A DNA stretch of 12,659 nucleotides from Clostridia bacterium. GTDB lineage: Bacteria > Bacillota > Clostridia > Oscillospirales > Acutalibacteraceae. This document shows positions 1 through 5,886 of the stretch, piece by piece. The stretch spans positions 1-12,659 of the forward strand of contig CAAEVU010000078.1 of assembly GCA_900759575.1 (NCBI GenBank), read 5' to 3'. Each line of letters opens with the position of its first letter. Position 1 is the first letter of the stretch. The translations under genes were made by a program, and so were the position numbers. Below the pieces are notes generated by a model. The model worked only from the letters and a program-made list of their open reading frames with translations. It was not told where the DNA came from and made no database searches.

Positions 1-1
1 A

Positions 2-232
2 TCTTTTGGAGGGGCATTCCGATATAACACTTATCCAAAAACTGTGCCGCAAGACAAAGGGGCCTGCGAACAGTATTCGGACCGAAAAGGCCGTACTGTT
101 TTGTGGCGAAGATTTAACCGGGATGATTGGAATATTGATCACGACCAAAAGAAGTGGACTGAACGGTTGACTATCAACGGTGCAACCTATGTGCATTGGT
201 ACGACTGTATCAACGATTACATTCTTTCATAA
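2..232 (+). CDS. Partial hypothetical protein, 3' end of element A cargo
   Basis: The reading frame is open from the left window edge to a TAA at 230-232, giving the last 76 residues of a protein whose start lies outside the window. A GTG at 44 is in frame, but nothing like a ribosome site precedes it, so the gene most likely begins upstream. The visible part is hydrophilic and rich in Trp, Tyr, Asp and Arg (for example VLWRRFNRDDW and YVHWYDCINDYI), with no signal peptide, membrane segment or Cys motif. I do not recognise the family. It sits where B and C carry their variable cargo, so it is probably the last cargo gene of element A. An alternative is that it is itself a relic, since the next 90 bases hold a decayed SLH fragment in another frame. 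Confidence 0.5.
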   Translation, partial: SFGGAFRYNTYPKTVPQDKGACEQYSDRKGRTVLWRRFNRDDWNIDHDQKKWTERLTINGATYVHWYDCINDYILS

Positions 233-233
233 A

Positions 234-324
234 AGAGGGTGATTCCATTCATCCCGGTGGCAGCACCACCCGAGCGGAGGCGGCTTTCATGATCCTGGGA
301 CTGGCGACAACCCTGAAAAAATAA
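234..324 (+). pseudogene. SLH-domain C-terminal relic (element A)
   Basis: A short frame ending at TAA 322-324 reads KEGDSIHPGGSTTRAEAAFM then ILGLATTLKK. The PGGSTTRAEAA stretch resembles the end of an S-layer homology repeat, whose usual core is a P-x-G-x-x-TRAE/Q-hAxhL pattern; SLH repeats anchor proteins to secondary cell-wall polymer. No start codon, ribosome site or upstream repeats are visible, and the frame overlaps the end of the preceding partial gene, so this is a remnant. Similar SLH tails occur at the same place in elements B and C, just before the terminator and HTH leader, which raises confidence in the call. Confidence 0.45.
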
Positions 325-340
325 CATGAGTAAATGGGAA

Positions 341-364
341 GGCCGGGAGCGATCCTGGCCTTTT
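341..364 (+). terminator. Terminator hairpin ahead of HTH module, element A
   Basis: GGCCGGGA and TCCTGGCC form an 8-bp stem with one G-T pair, followed by TTTT. The same hairpin, with the same TTTTGC tail, lies at the same place in element B (perfect stem) and in degraded form in C. It separates cargo from backbone genes. Confidence 0.65.
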
Positions 365-390
365 GCCTACCCAAAATCAGGGGAGAGGCC

Positions 391-430
391 ACCTCAAAAT
401 TTGCGGGGCAGTAAGGAAAGAAAAAGAATT
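391..430 (+). repeat. 40-bp shared motif, copy 1 (before HTH gene A)
   Basis: Begins ACCTCAAAATTTGCG, then a purine-rich AAAGAAA tract. It recurs at 1571, 5720, 6657 and 11681, always upstream of the HTH gene or the integrase. The motif starts 167 bp before the HTH start position in all three elements. Confidence 0.7.
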
Positions 431-557
431 CAAAAAAACAGTTTGGAGGAGAGCTTGCAAGAATATGCCTGTGAACAAGCTATAAAATCCGATTTCTCTA
501 TGGGCATAGCTCATAACATAGGTGTAGAATCTTGAAAAACATTTTGGAGGTAACGCC
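431..557 (+). promoter_or_regulatory. Conserved leader of HTH gene A with paired CATAG boxes
   Basis: This leader is well conserved in all three elements. It contains an AT-rich TATAAAAT stretch (481-488), CATAG boxes at 505 and 517 (12-bp period), a partly palindromic CTATG..CATAG, and a GGAGG ribosome site at 546-550. No -35 box with good spacing is evident, so the promoter call is tentative. The CATA boxes resemble those upstream of the integrase. Confidence 0.5.
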
Positions 558-953
558 ACGGAAATCGAAAACACTTACACGAAACGAAGTCCTTTGGGCC
601 AGTATTTTCTTCTGCCAAACGAGATTTTTACCTTGGGGTTAAACCCTGGCGAGTTGTCTGTTTACTCCTACCTGATGTTCTGCGAGGACAGGAAAACCCA
701 CCAGTACTGGCCTAGTATAGGGAAGATCTGCCAGCATACATGAATGAGTGCCAACACGGTTGTCAAGTACATAAGGCAACTGGAAGAGAAGCGACTGATC
801 CACACGGAACCCACGAAGGTTAGAACTAAAGCTGGCTTGGTGCGGAACGGGAATCTTCTTTACACAATCCGTCCTATCTAAGAGGCAGTAAACTACAAAT
901 TGGAACGAGATGTGGCAGCTTTGCCAGAGCAAAAGGGCAGGAGGAAAAAACGG
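558..953 (+). pseudogene. HTH_36-like DNA-binding protein, element A (two nonsense codons)
   Basis: Read from the ACG at 558, seven bases after GGAGG, the frame gives a protein of about 130 residues matching the copies in B and C: a start-proximal E-I-x-N-T-Y-T-K, then FLLPNEIFTLG, ELSVYSYLMFCEDRKTH, WPSIGKIC and SANTVVKYIRQLEEKRL. The middle part is a helix-turn-helix of the kind found in replication/transfer regulators (HTH_36 group), and the tail is basic. Two in-frame stops interrupt it: TGA 741-743, where B and C have a Gly codon, and TAA 879-881, where C has CAA. The terminal stop seen in C is also lost through a one-base indel, so the frame runs on to 1115. It lies upstream of the integrase and probably once regulated excision or transfer; that role is inferred. 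This copy cannot make full-length protein without recoding. Confidence 0.75.
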
Positions 954-1440
954 CGAGAACCAAACTCGGCCCCGTGTGGCCCTGTGTGCGGTTTTGAGGA
1001 CCGGGCAGGGAAACGACACCACAGAAGCCCCAAATCGCTCCTGTTGGAGCTATGGACGAATCTGCGAGCAGCGGCAAAGCCGAACGAGAGAAACTCCAGT
1101 CTCCTCTCTGCATGAGGACGAGGTAAGGCAGACGGGCAAAGGAAAGGCAGAAAGAAAAAAGCAGGCCTCGCATCACTCGAACATTGCGGCGCAAGGTGGA
1201 GGTGTGAAAAAAGAGCAGGAGAAAGGGGAGGCGCCAAAGAGCGGCACCTACCCGGGTTCACAGCGCCCGGCAGAGCCGGTCGCTACGGGCTTTTTCGGAG
1301 GTTCCAACAGGGCGGAAAAGTGTGGGTCGGTAAAAGAGCCTTGGCGTCAAGCTGTGGGTCGTGGGTGCCAGATTTTCCCAGAGCTAAGCCATTCTTTACG
1401 GTGTCAGAATAGGGGTTGCGGAAATTTCCTGCTTTCGGCA
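954..1440 (+). other. Non-coding spacer between HTH gene and integrase, element A
   Basis: No convincing gene is seen. Positions 960-995 are identical to 12248-12283 in element C. A perfect-looking terminator follows at 1262, and 1316-1335 (GAAAAGTGTGGGTC core) is again shared with C. A 180-codon open frame at 910-1452 runs through it but starts inside the HTH gene in another frame and has biased, low-complexity composition. Confidence 0.5.
1262..1294 (+). terminator. Hairpin terminator after HTH region, element A
   Basis: AGCGCCCGGC, loop AGA, GCCGGTCGCT: a 10-bp stem with one mismatch, followed by a GGGCTTTTT tail. The element C copy at 12551 is a perfect 10-bp stem. Probably ends HTH transcription before the integrase. 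Confidence 0.7.
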
Positions 1441-1560
1441 GGGCAAGTATAGCGTCCGGCTATACGCCGACCGCACTCGCCGGGGAACCCCCGGCACCCC
1501 CAGCCCCCTGCAGGGGGAGTTTTAGCGAGAAAAACGGACCTTTTTCCTTCTGCCTAAAGA
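1441..1560 (+). other. Three-hairpin conserved module, element A (candidate transfer origin)
   Basis: Three hairpins follow each other: TATAGC/GCTATA (1448-1453 with 1459-1464), GCCGGGG/CCCCGGC (1479-1485 with 1489-1495) and CCCCC/GGGGG (1504-1508 with 1513-1517). The block continues to a CCTTTTTCCTTCTG tract. Element B has the same block at 6531 with changed bases that keep the stems. The first hairpin, preceded by CAAG, faintly recalls nick regions of MOB(V)-type plasmids (AAGTATAG then GTGT), so a transfer origin used by a relaxase supplied elsewhere is possible. This is inference; a regulatory RNA leader for the integrase is the main alternative. Confidence 0.5.
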
Positions 1561-1570
1561 GGTGACTCCC

Positions 1571-1610
1571 ACCTCAAAATTTGCGCCGCATAAACAAAGA
1601 AAAGAATTTT
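1571..1610 (+). repeat. 40-bp shared motif, copy 2 (before integrase A)
   Basis: ACCTCAAAATTTGCG then GCATAAACAAAGAAAAG. It starts 190 bp before the integrase ATG and matches the HTH-leader copies, especially over the first 15 bases. Confidence 0.7.
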
Positions 1611-1680
1611 GTAAAACTCCTCGCCCAAGGGTGGTGTAAAACCACCAAAAGGCAGAGGTTTTTTCTCCATACGGTTCAGA

Positions 1681-1760
1681 ACATATGGCTGGACATAGGG
1701 AGCACATATCAGGTAGGGTTGGGGGTTGAATAAAGCACTCGGAAGGAGGAATCACCAACC
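1681..1760 (+). promoter_or_regulatory. ACATA iterons and ribosome site of integrase A
   Basis: ACATA occurs at 1681, 1693 and 1704, with spacings of 12 and 11 bp; element B repeats this arrangement at 6768, 6780 and 6791. A strong AAGGAGGA ribosome site at 1743-1750 sets the ATG at 1761. The periodic boxes suggest cooperative protein binding on one DNA face, by the HTH protein or the integrase. Confidence 0.5.
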
Positions 1761-2966
1761 ATGCCCCAAAAACGACTAACAACGAACGGCAACGTCTTTC
1801 GCCGTACGGATGGCCGCTGGCAAAGTGTCATCTGGTACTTTGACGAGCACGGGGAGAAGAAGCGCAAAGTGTTCTCCAGCAAAACGAAAACCGAAGCCCA
1901 ACAGAAGATCACAACTTACATCGCTCAATTTAACGAGGAAATTCGTAACTCGGACGAGTCGCAGCAAACGCTTAAGGATAGCTTGATCCATTGGTTGCAG
2001 GTTTTCAAGTTCCCATCGGTGGAGCGGACCACTTACGACCGGTTGGAATGTACCACGAACCACCAGATTTATCCGCTCATCGGTGAGAAAATCGTGCGGG
2101 ACATAACAGCCGCAGACCTGAAATCCGTGCTCAACCATTGGCTGGAACAGGGCTACGCTTACACAACGGTAAAGAAGGTACATATCCTCCTGAACGAGTA
2201 CTTCCGCTACTTGACAGAAGAAGGCTTCATTCAAAAGAACCCCATGCAATCCGTGCCGATGATGAAGAAAGCAAACTTTCTGGCAGCACAAGACAAGGAG
2301 TGTGTGCCGGAGCAAGAAACCGTCACTGTGTTCACACCTATGGAGATCGCCAAGTTCAAGCGGGATGCCTTCGTAACATTCTCAAATGGCAAACGCAAAT
2401 ACCAGCAGACAGCGGCCTACATTCTCATGCTGAACACCGGCTTGCGGACCGGTGAGCTGCTGGGTTTGCTTAACAGCGACATTGACTTGGAACACCGAGT
2501 TTTGCACCTGGAGCGTGGCGTAAAAGAGGTGTGGAGGCGGGACGGTTTGCAAGCTGGACCAGGCCGGGATGTGAAGGTGGGCAAGTTGAAATCTGCTACC
2601 AGCAAGCGCACCGTGCCGCTGAATGACACCGCTATTGCAATGATCGAAGACTTGCGGAAAGAAGTATACTTCGGGGAGGACACGCCCCTGGTGCCAGACG
2701 AGCATGGCAATTTTACCCGCCCGGTGAACTTCCGAAAACGCTACTACCGCATCCTGGCAGCTGCAGGAATCGAAAAGAAAGGGCTTCACAGTCTACGTCA
2801 CACTTTTGCTTCCAACTTGGTGAACGGGATTAAGCAAGCGGATGGGAGCATCAAACCCCTGACACCTCGCCAAGTAGCTGGCTTGTTGGGCCATTCCACT
2901 TCGCAGAAAACCGAGCAGTACTATGTCAAAGAAAGATACTTCTCGTCTAACTGGTATCACCAATGA
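1761..2966 (+). CDS. Tyrosine recombinase / integrase, element A
   Basis: 401-residue site-specific recombinase that would integrate and excise the element at the tRNA-Trp attachment site. The N-terminal arm-binding part covers about residues 1-65, the SAM-like core-binding domain about 68-165, and the catalytic domain about 190-390. The active-site set is complete: Arg229 (TGLRTGE), Lys277 (KSATSKRTVPL), His343 and Arg346 (LHSLRHTF), His378 (LLGHSTS) and Tyr387 (TEQYYVK). It is very similar along its length to the element B integrase. One extra base just after the tyrosine codons shifts the frame, so the last 11 or so residues (ending SSNWYHQ) differ from B, which reads on into TSRLTGITNDFDL; in A that sequence is still readable in the next frame to a TAA at 2977-2979. 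Since the tail of such enzymes often contacts a neighbouring subunit, activity may be altered. Tn916-type integrases are the closest general class. Confidence 0.95.
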   Translation: MPQKRLTTNGNVFRRTDGRWQSVIWYFDEHGEKKRKVFSSKTKTEAQQKITTYIAQFNEEIRNSDESQQTLKDSLIHWLQVFKFPSVERTTYDRLECTTNHQIYPLIGEKIVRDITAADLKSVLNHWLEQGYAYTTVKKVHILLNEYFRYLTEEGFIQKNPMQSVPMMKKANFLAAQDKECVPEQETVTVFTPMEIAKFKRDAFVTFSNGKRKYQQTAAYILMLNTGLRTGELLGLLNSDIDLEHRVLHLERGVKEVWRRDGLQAGPGRDVKVGKLKSATSKRTVPLNDTAIAMIEDLRKEVYFGEDTPLVPDEHGNFTRPVNFRKRYYRILAAAGIEKKGLHSLRHTFASNLVNGIKQADGSIKPLTPRQVAGLLGHSTSQKTEQYYVKERYFSSNWYHQ

Positions 2967-3048
2967 CTTTAATCTGTAAATGCTATGCGGCAGAATGCAC
3001 AAAAACCAGCACGAAAATTTTGCACGTCCAAAAGAGCGAAAAACGAGA

Positions 3049-3094
3049 AAACGCACCCGGAAAAGCCCGAAAAAGGCAAAACCGGGTGCGTTTT
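3049..3094 (+). terminator. Integrase A terminator
   Basis: A 12-bp perfect stem (3049-3060 with 3082-3093, arms ending CACCCGG and beginning CCGGGTG) with a purine-rich loop and TTTT, 83 bp after the integrase stop. The same hairpin follows integrase B. Confidence 0.8.
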
Positions 3095-3199
3095 GGGTGC
3101 TGGAGAGGATGGGAACAGGTGAGGACAGGTGCAAACGGATACAAAAACCCGATGTCTGAACCCGTGTGAACACCACAACCATACAACACATGCAAAAAG

Positions 3200-3235
3200 A
3201 AAACCGGCAGAAACGCAGTGTTTCCGCCGGTTTTT
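3200..3235. terminator. Bidirectional hairpin abutting attachment site A/B
   Basis: AAACCGGC and GCCGGTTT flank an inner GAAAC/GTTTC pairing, with a T run on each strand. It touches the CCA end of the tRNA-Trp fragment. On the minus strand it is placed as the natural terminator of the tRNA, so insertion may restore both the tRNA 3' end and its terminator. Confidence 0.7.
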
Positions 3236-3279
3236 GGCAGGGGCAGAAGGACTTGAACCCTCGGCACGCGGTTTTGGAG
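3235..3279 (-). repeat. Attachment site: 3' part of tRNA-Trp (A/B junction)
   Basis: On the minus strand this reads CTCCAAA (anticodon loop with CCA), ACCGC, a 5-base variable region, the T arm GAGGG/TTCAAGT/CCTTC, acceptor TGCCCCT, G and CCA. That is the 3' part of a bacterial tRNA-Trp. The five bases before the loop (ATCCA) cannot pair with ACCGC, so the 5' half is absent and this is not a tRNA gene. An identical segment at 8318-8362 marks the other end of element B. Identity between copies continues seven bases further, to 3286. Confidence 0.85.
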
Positions 3280-3352
3280 TGGATGTGAGAACTCGGTAGT
3301 GAGAGAGGGGAAGGGGCAAGGGTGAGCCGTTCTCCCAGCCAACCATCCAAAA

Positions 3353-3372
3353 GGCGGTGCTGGTTTGGTGCT
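3353..3372 (+). repeat. Left-end motif of element B (candidate integrase arm site)
   Basis: GGCGGTGCTGGTTTGGTGCT is identical at 8436-8455 in element C, and both lie exactly 74 bp from the tRNA-Trp core. GGTGCT is repeated within it at an 11-bp period, as expected for arm-type binding sites. Confidence 0.6.
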
Positions 3373-3665
3373 ACGCAGAAAATTTGAAACAAAAAGAGGT
3401 TGCATTGACTCTTTCCTATCAAAATGATAAACGGACATGATATGGTTTATCAGTTCATCAGTTCTTCTTAGGGTCTTTTGTCTATGTTTCCACTCATTTC
3501 TGTATACTTTATCAGTCCAATTTTCTTCGTACAGAAATACATATCCTTAAATTCATATCGCGAGGATACACAAAAAATTGTTTTACTATAGAAATTGTAG
3601 ACCTTCTTAACATTCGCTAAAAAAGTGTATCGTTTTTAGTGAAAATAATAAATTAACAAAAAATA
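3373..3665. other. AT-rich left end of element B, no gene seen
   Basis: This is strongly AT-rich compared with the backbone. Apart from a 7-bp inverted repeat (GATAAAC at 3426, GTTTATC at 3445) I see no gene or RNA. The base composition fits foreign cargo DNA starting here. Confidence 0.5.
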
Positions 3666-3694
3666 TTTACAAGTGTTGAAAAAAGTAGTATGTT
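3666..3694 (+). promoter_or_regulatory. Promoter for the Ig-like protein / protease pair
   Basis: TTTACA (3666-3671), a 17-bp spacer and TATGTT (3689-3694) form a plausible sigma-A promoter about 47 bp before the chosen ATG at 3741. Confidence 0.5.
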
Positions 3695-3740
3695 TAATAC
3701 AGTGATTAGAGTCCTCAATTATGCGCAGGGGGTGATTCCC

Positions 3741-4325
3741 ATGGAGTCAAAACATATCGCAAAGAAAAAGGTGGCTGTATTAGCCGTGGCTGGTATATTG
3801 CTCGCTGCTGTAACAGGAGGCCTTGCGTGGTTTTTCTATTGGAAATCTTTGCCGCCTCAACAGTTTGCCTGTTGGCCTCCTGTGACAGTCCAGGAGGATC
3901 GCGTAAGGACGTTGGCCAAGGAGGAGTCCAAACCGGTTTCTTCTTCGGACCCTTTCAGCACGATTTCGTTGACGGTGGATGAGGTGAAAAGGAACAAGGA
4001 CGGCTCCGGTTTCCTCACCTACACCCTCACCAACACCGCAGACCCCAACGACCCTGCATACCGAGAGGAAAGCGGGTATTATGGCGGAGAGGGACCGTGG
4101 CTGGATTACCGCTATCACGGGCAGTACTACCAGATTTATCCCCGCGCAGATCACTTGACTCTGTATGCCCCATCTGTAAACAGTTTAGTGCCGGGCGAGA
4201 CATATACAGACACCATTTTATTCGATGAGAAGACCTTGGCTGCCACTGGCACCTATCGGTTTGAAGTGAAATATGTGGGAGAAGTGTCTTTTCTGCTGAT
4301 GGATGACGGTGAAGTTGTTTTTTAG
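3741..4325 (+). CDS. Membrane-anchored Ig-like domain protein
   Basis: 194 residues starting at ATG 3741, chosen because AGGGGGTG lies just upstream; an in-frame ATG at 3690 overlaps the promoter. The N-terminus is basic (KHIAKKK), followed by one hydrophobic segment at about residues 11-33 that acts as signal anchor, so the rest is outside the cell. The body, about residues 70-190, alternates beta strands and turns (LTVDEVKRNKDGSGFLTYTL, LVPGETYTDTILF, GTYRFEVKYVGEVSF), which resembles the single Ig-like sandwich proteins common in Firmicutes; the exact family is not certain. It is first in a two-gene unit with the secreted protease pseudogene 34 bp downstream. A role at the cell surface, perhaps as protease partner or inhibitor-like protein, is speculation. 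Confidence 0.75.
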   Translation: MESKHIAKKKVAVLAVAGILLAAVTGGLAWFFYWKSLPPQQFACWPPVTVQEDRVRTLAKEESKPVSSSDPFSTISLTVDEVKRNKDGSGFLTYTLTNTADPNDPAYREESGYYGGEGPWLDYRYHGQYYQIYPRADHLTLYAPSVNSLVPGETYTDTILFDEKTLAATGTYRFEVKYVGEVSFLLMDDGEVVF

Positions 4326-4359
4326 GCTCTACTATGGGAAGAATGAAATGAGTATACAT

Positions 4360-5387
4360 ATGAAAATAAAAAGTGTGTCAGTACTGTTCTAGCGATTGTC
4401 TTAGTGGCCCTATGTTCTAATCCTGTGATAGCGATTGAGAATAGCGAGGAAGGTGAGTCGGTGTTCTTGGCTGATTCAGCAGGTTCTCATGGATACTATT
4501 CATTTAATGGGCGTACGGGTGAATGCACATTTGTTCTGCCTGAGGAATATGACCCTGCCATGTTTAGTCTTGAAGAAAATATCGATTTTGAAAATAATAT
4601 TGACGAAACAGGCGATATAAGCCCTTCGACTGTGATTGATGGTGATAACCGTGCGCGTGTAACTGATACATCAATTGAACGTTAATCAAGCACATGTTTA
4701 ATTATTGTAGTATATAAAAATGGAGCAAAAAAATTTGGTACAGGTGTGATGATTGATGATTATCATGCTTTAACTGCTGGCCATATTGCATAATTAACGA
4801 GTGCTGGCGAACATGCAGATGTAAAAGATGAAGAACGTGGTGCCGATCACTTTGCGGTATATGCTGGGCTAAGTGGGGGAAAATGGATTAAGTATTCCAT
4901 TGCGTATGACTACATAGTAGGTGGTGACTATGTGGATAATTGCGACAGCCAGAGTGAATATGACAATATGGGGGTATATGACGATTGGGCTATCCTTACG
5001 TGTGAAGGGTCTCAAGCAATTGCTGGGTCGATGCAAGTTGAGTGTGCCAACAGTGCGTCTGATATGTCTGGGACATATTATGTGCAAGGATATCCCTCTG
5101 ATTTGAATTTTCCTAAGCATGGAGAAGATGGCTATACTCAGTTCGATATGTATTTTTCTTCGGGCACCATTATTGATGATGTCTATAATCCAAATTATAG
5201 ATTTTTAGACTTAGTTTATTTGAATATGGATGCTTGGAATGGCATGAGCGGTGGGCCTGTATATCATATTGTTAATGGTCACCCTCGAGTTCAAGCTGTC
5301 TATGTAGCGGATAAAGTAACTTTCCGTCAAAATTTCGCAATATTGATTAATGATTGGCTTTATAGCTTGATTCAAAACGACTTGTGA
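4360..5387 (+). pseudogene. V8/trypsin-like secreted serine protease, broken
   Basis: One frame carries a complete S1-type protease of about 340 residues. It has a signal peptide (KKCVSTVLAIVLVALC with a likely cut after PVIA), a propeptide-like acidic stretch, His in LTAGHI (codon 4782), Asp in YDDWAIL (about 4980-4985) and Ser in WNGMSGGPVY (codon 5247). The overall pattern fits the glutamyl-endopeptidase/V8 subgroup, which cleaves extracellular proteins. It is interrupted by in-frame TAA codons at 4683-4685 and 4791-4793, the second three codons after the catalytic His. Its ATG at 4360 is also one base out of frame: an A run at 4368-4372 is five long where six would join start and signal peptide. 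The catalytic triad is nevertheless intact, so decay seems recent. Fragments 4404-4685 and 4932-5387 remain open but neither would be a working enzyme. Confidence 0.8.
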
Positions 5388-5473
5388 TGTGTATATTAAC
5401 TTGTGCACCTTCAAAAAGTAATTGCAAAGTTTTTGCGTTTAAACACTGACGAGTTAACTTGGCGGGGTGGAAT

Positions 5474-5656
5474 TTGAGTATCAAGGATGACCTGACTATG
5501 TTTCCTGATGTTGCTATTATTGGTTTGTAGGCTGAAAACAGCAACAGTCTTATCAAAAGCCGCAGCGATGGAATCATTGACGCAGGAGGCATAGCTATTC
5601 GCACTCAGGCACCAAGTCTTCTGGTGTAGTTCAACCAGAATCTGGTGAACGATTGA
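5474..5656 (+). pseudogene. SLH-domain C-terminal relic (element B)
   Basis: The frame reads LSIKDDLTMFPDVAIIGL, stop, AENSNSLIKSRSDGIIDAGG, IAIRTQAPSLLV, stop, FNQNLVND, stop. This matches the end of an SLH repeat, where a TRAQ-A-SLLVRF pattern is usual; the second stop (TAG 5627) sits where Arg is expected. It starts about 90 bp after the protease stop in a different frame and has no start codon. It is therefore probably a remnant of an earlier surface-protein cargo rather than part of the protease. Confidence 0.6.
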
Positions 5657-5669
5657 ATATTTATGCGAT

Positions 5670-5693
5670 GGCCGGGAGCAATCCCGGCCTTTT
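5670..5693 (+). terminator. Terminator hairpin ahead of HTH module, element B
   Basis: GGCCGGGA, loop GCAA, TCCCGGCC: a perfect 8-bp stem followed by TTTT. This is the best preserved of the three copies. Confidence 0.8.
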
Positions 5694-5719
5694 GCGTACG
5701 TGAAAGAAGGGGAGAGGTT

Positions 5720-5759
5720 ACCTCAAAAAATGCGAGACAGTAAGCAAAGACAAGGGCTT
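5720..5759 (+). repeat. 40-bp shared motif, copy 3 (before HTH gene B)
   Basis: ACCTCAAAAAATGCG followed by CAGTAAGCAAAGACAAG. It starts 167 bp before the ACG start position, as in A and C. Confidence 0.65.
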
Positions 5760-5886
5760 ATCAAAAGGAATTTTGGGGGACGCTTGGAAGAAGATACTGT
5801 GAACAAGCTGTAAAATCCGATTTCTCTATGGATATAGGGCAGAACATAGGTGTAGAATTTTGAGAAATCACTTCGGAGGTAACGCC
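5760..5886 (+). promoter_or_regulatory. Conserved leader of HTH gene B
   Basis: Same leader as in A and C: GTGAACAAGCTGTAAAATCC, then TATAG at 5833 and CATAG at 5845 (12-bp period), and GGAGG at 5875-5879. One extra base relative to A just upstream of GGAGG changes the upstream frame, which argues that translation starts after GGAGG and not at the TTG at 5860. Confidence 0.5.

Noticed and set aside
741..743. TGA read as an amino acid (recoding) in the HTH genes
   Set aside because: TGA replaces Gly in A and Arg in B, and TAA also appears; intact genes such as both integrases and both radical SAM enzymes show no internal TGA, so ordinary nonsense mutation is simpler.
910..1452. 180-codon open frame between HTH gene A and the hairpin module
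   Set aside because: It begins inside the HTH pseudogene in another frame, runs through a terminator and the first hairpin, and has an odd composition with no domain; no equivalent exists in B, so it looks like chance.
1776..2315. Long minus-strand frames opposite integrase A (and similar ones opposite integrase B)
   Set aside because: They are mirror frames of a strongly supported integrase and have no ribosome sites or recognisable protein features.
3235..3279. Functional tRNA-Trp gene
   Set aside because: Only the part from the anticodon loop to CCA is present; upstream bases do not pair with the anticodon stem and there is no D arm or 5' acceptor strand.
2793..3438. Minus-strand frames spanning the terminators and the tRNA-Trp segment
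   Set aside because: They translate through hairpins and the attachment site with Phe/Cys/Ser-rich low-complexity sequence; the DNA is explained by terminators and tRNA.
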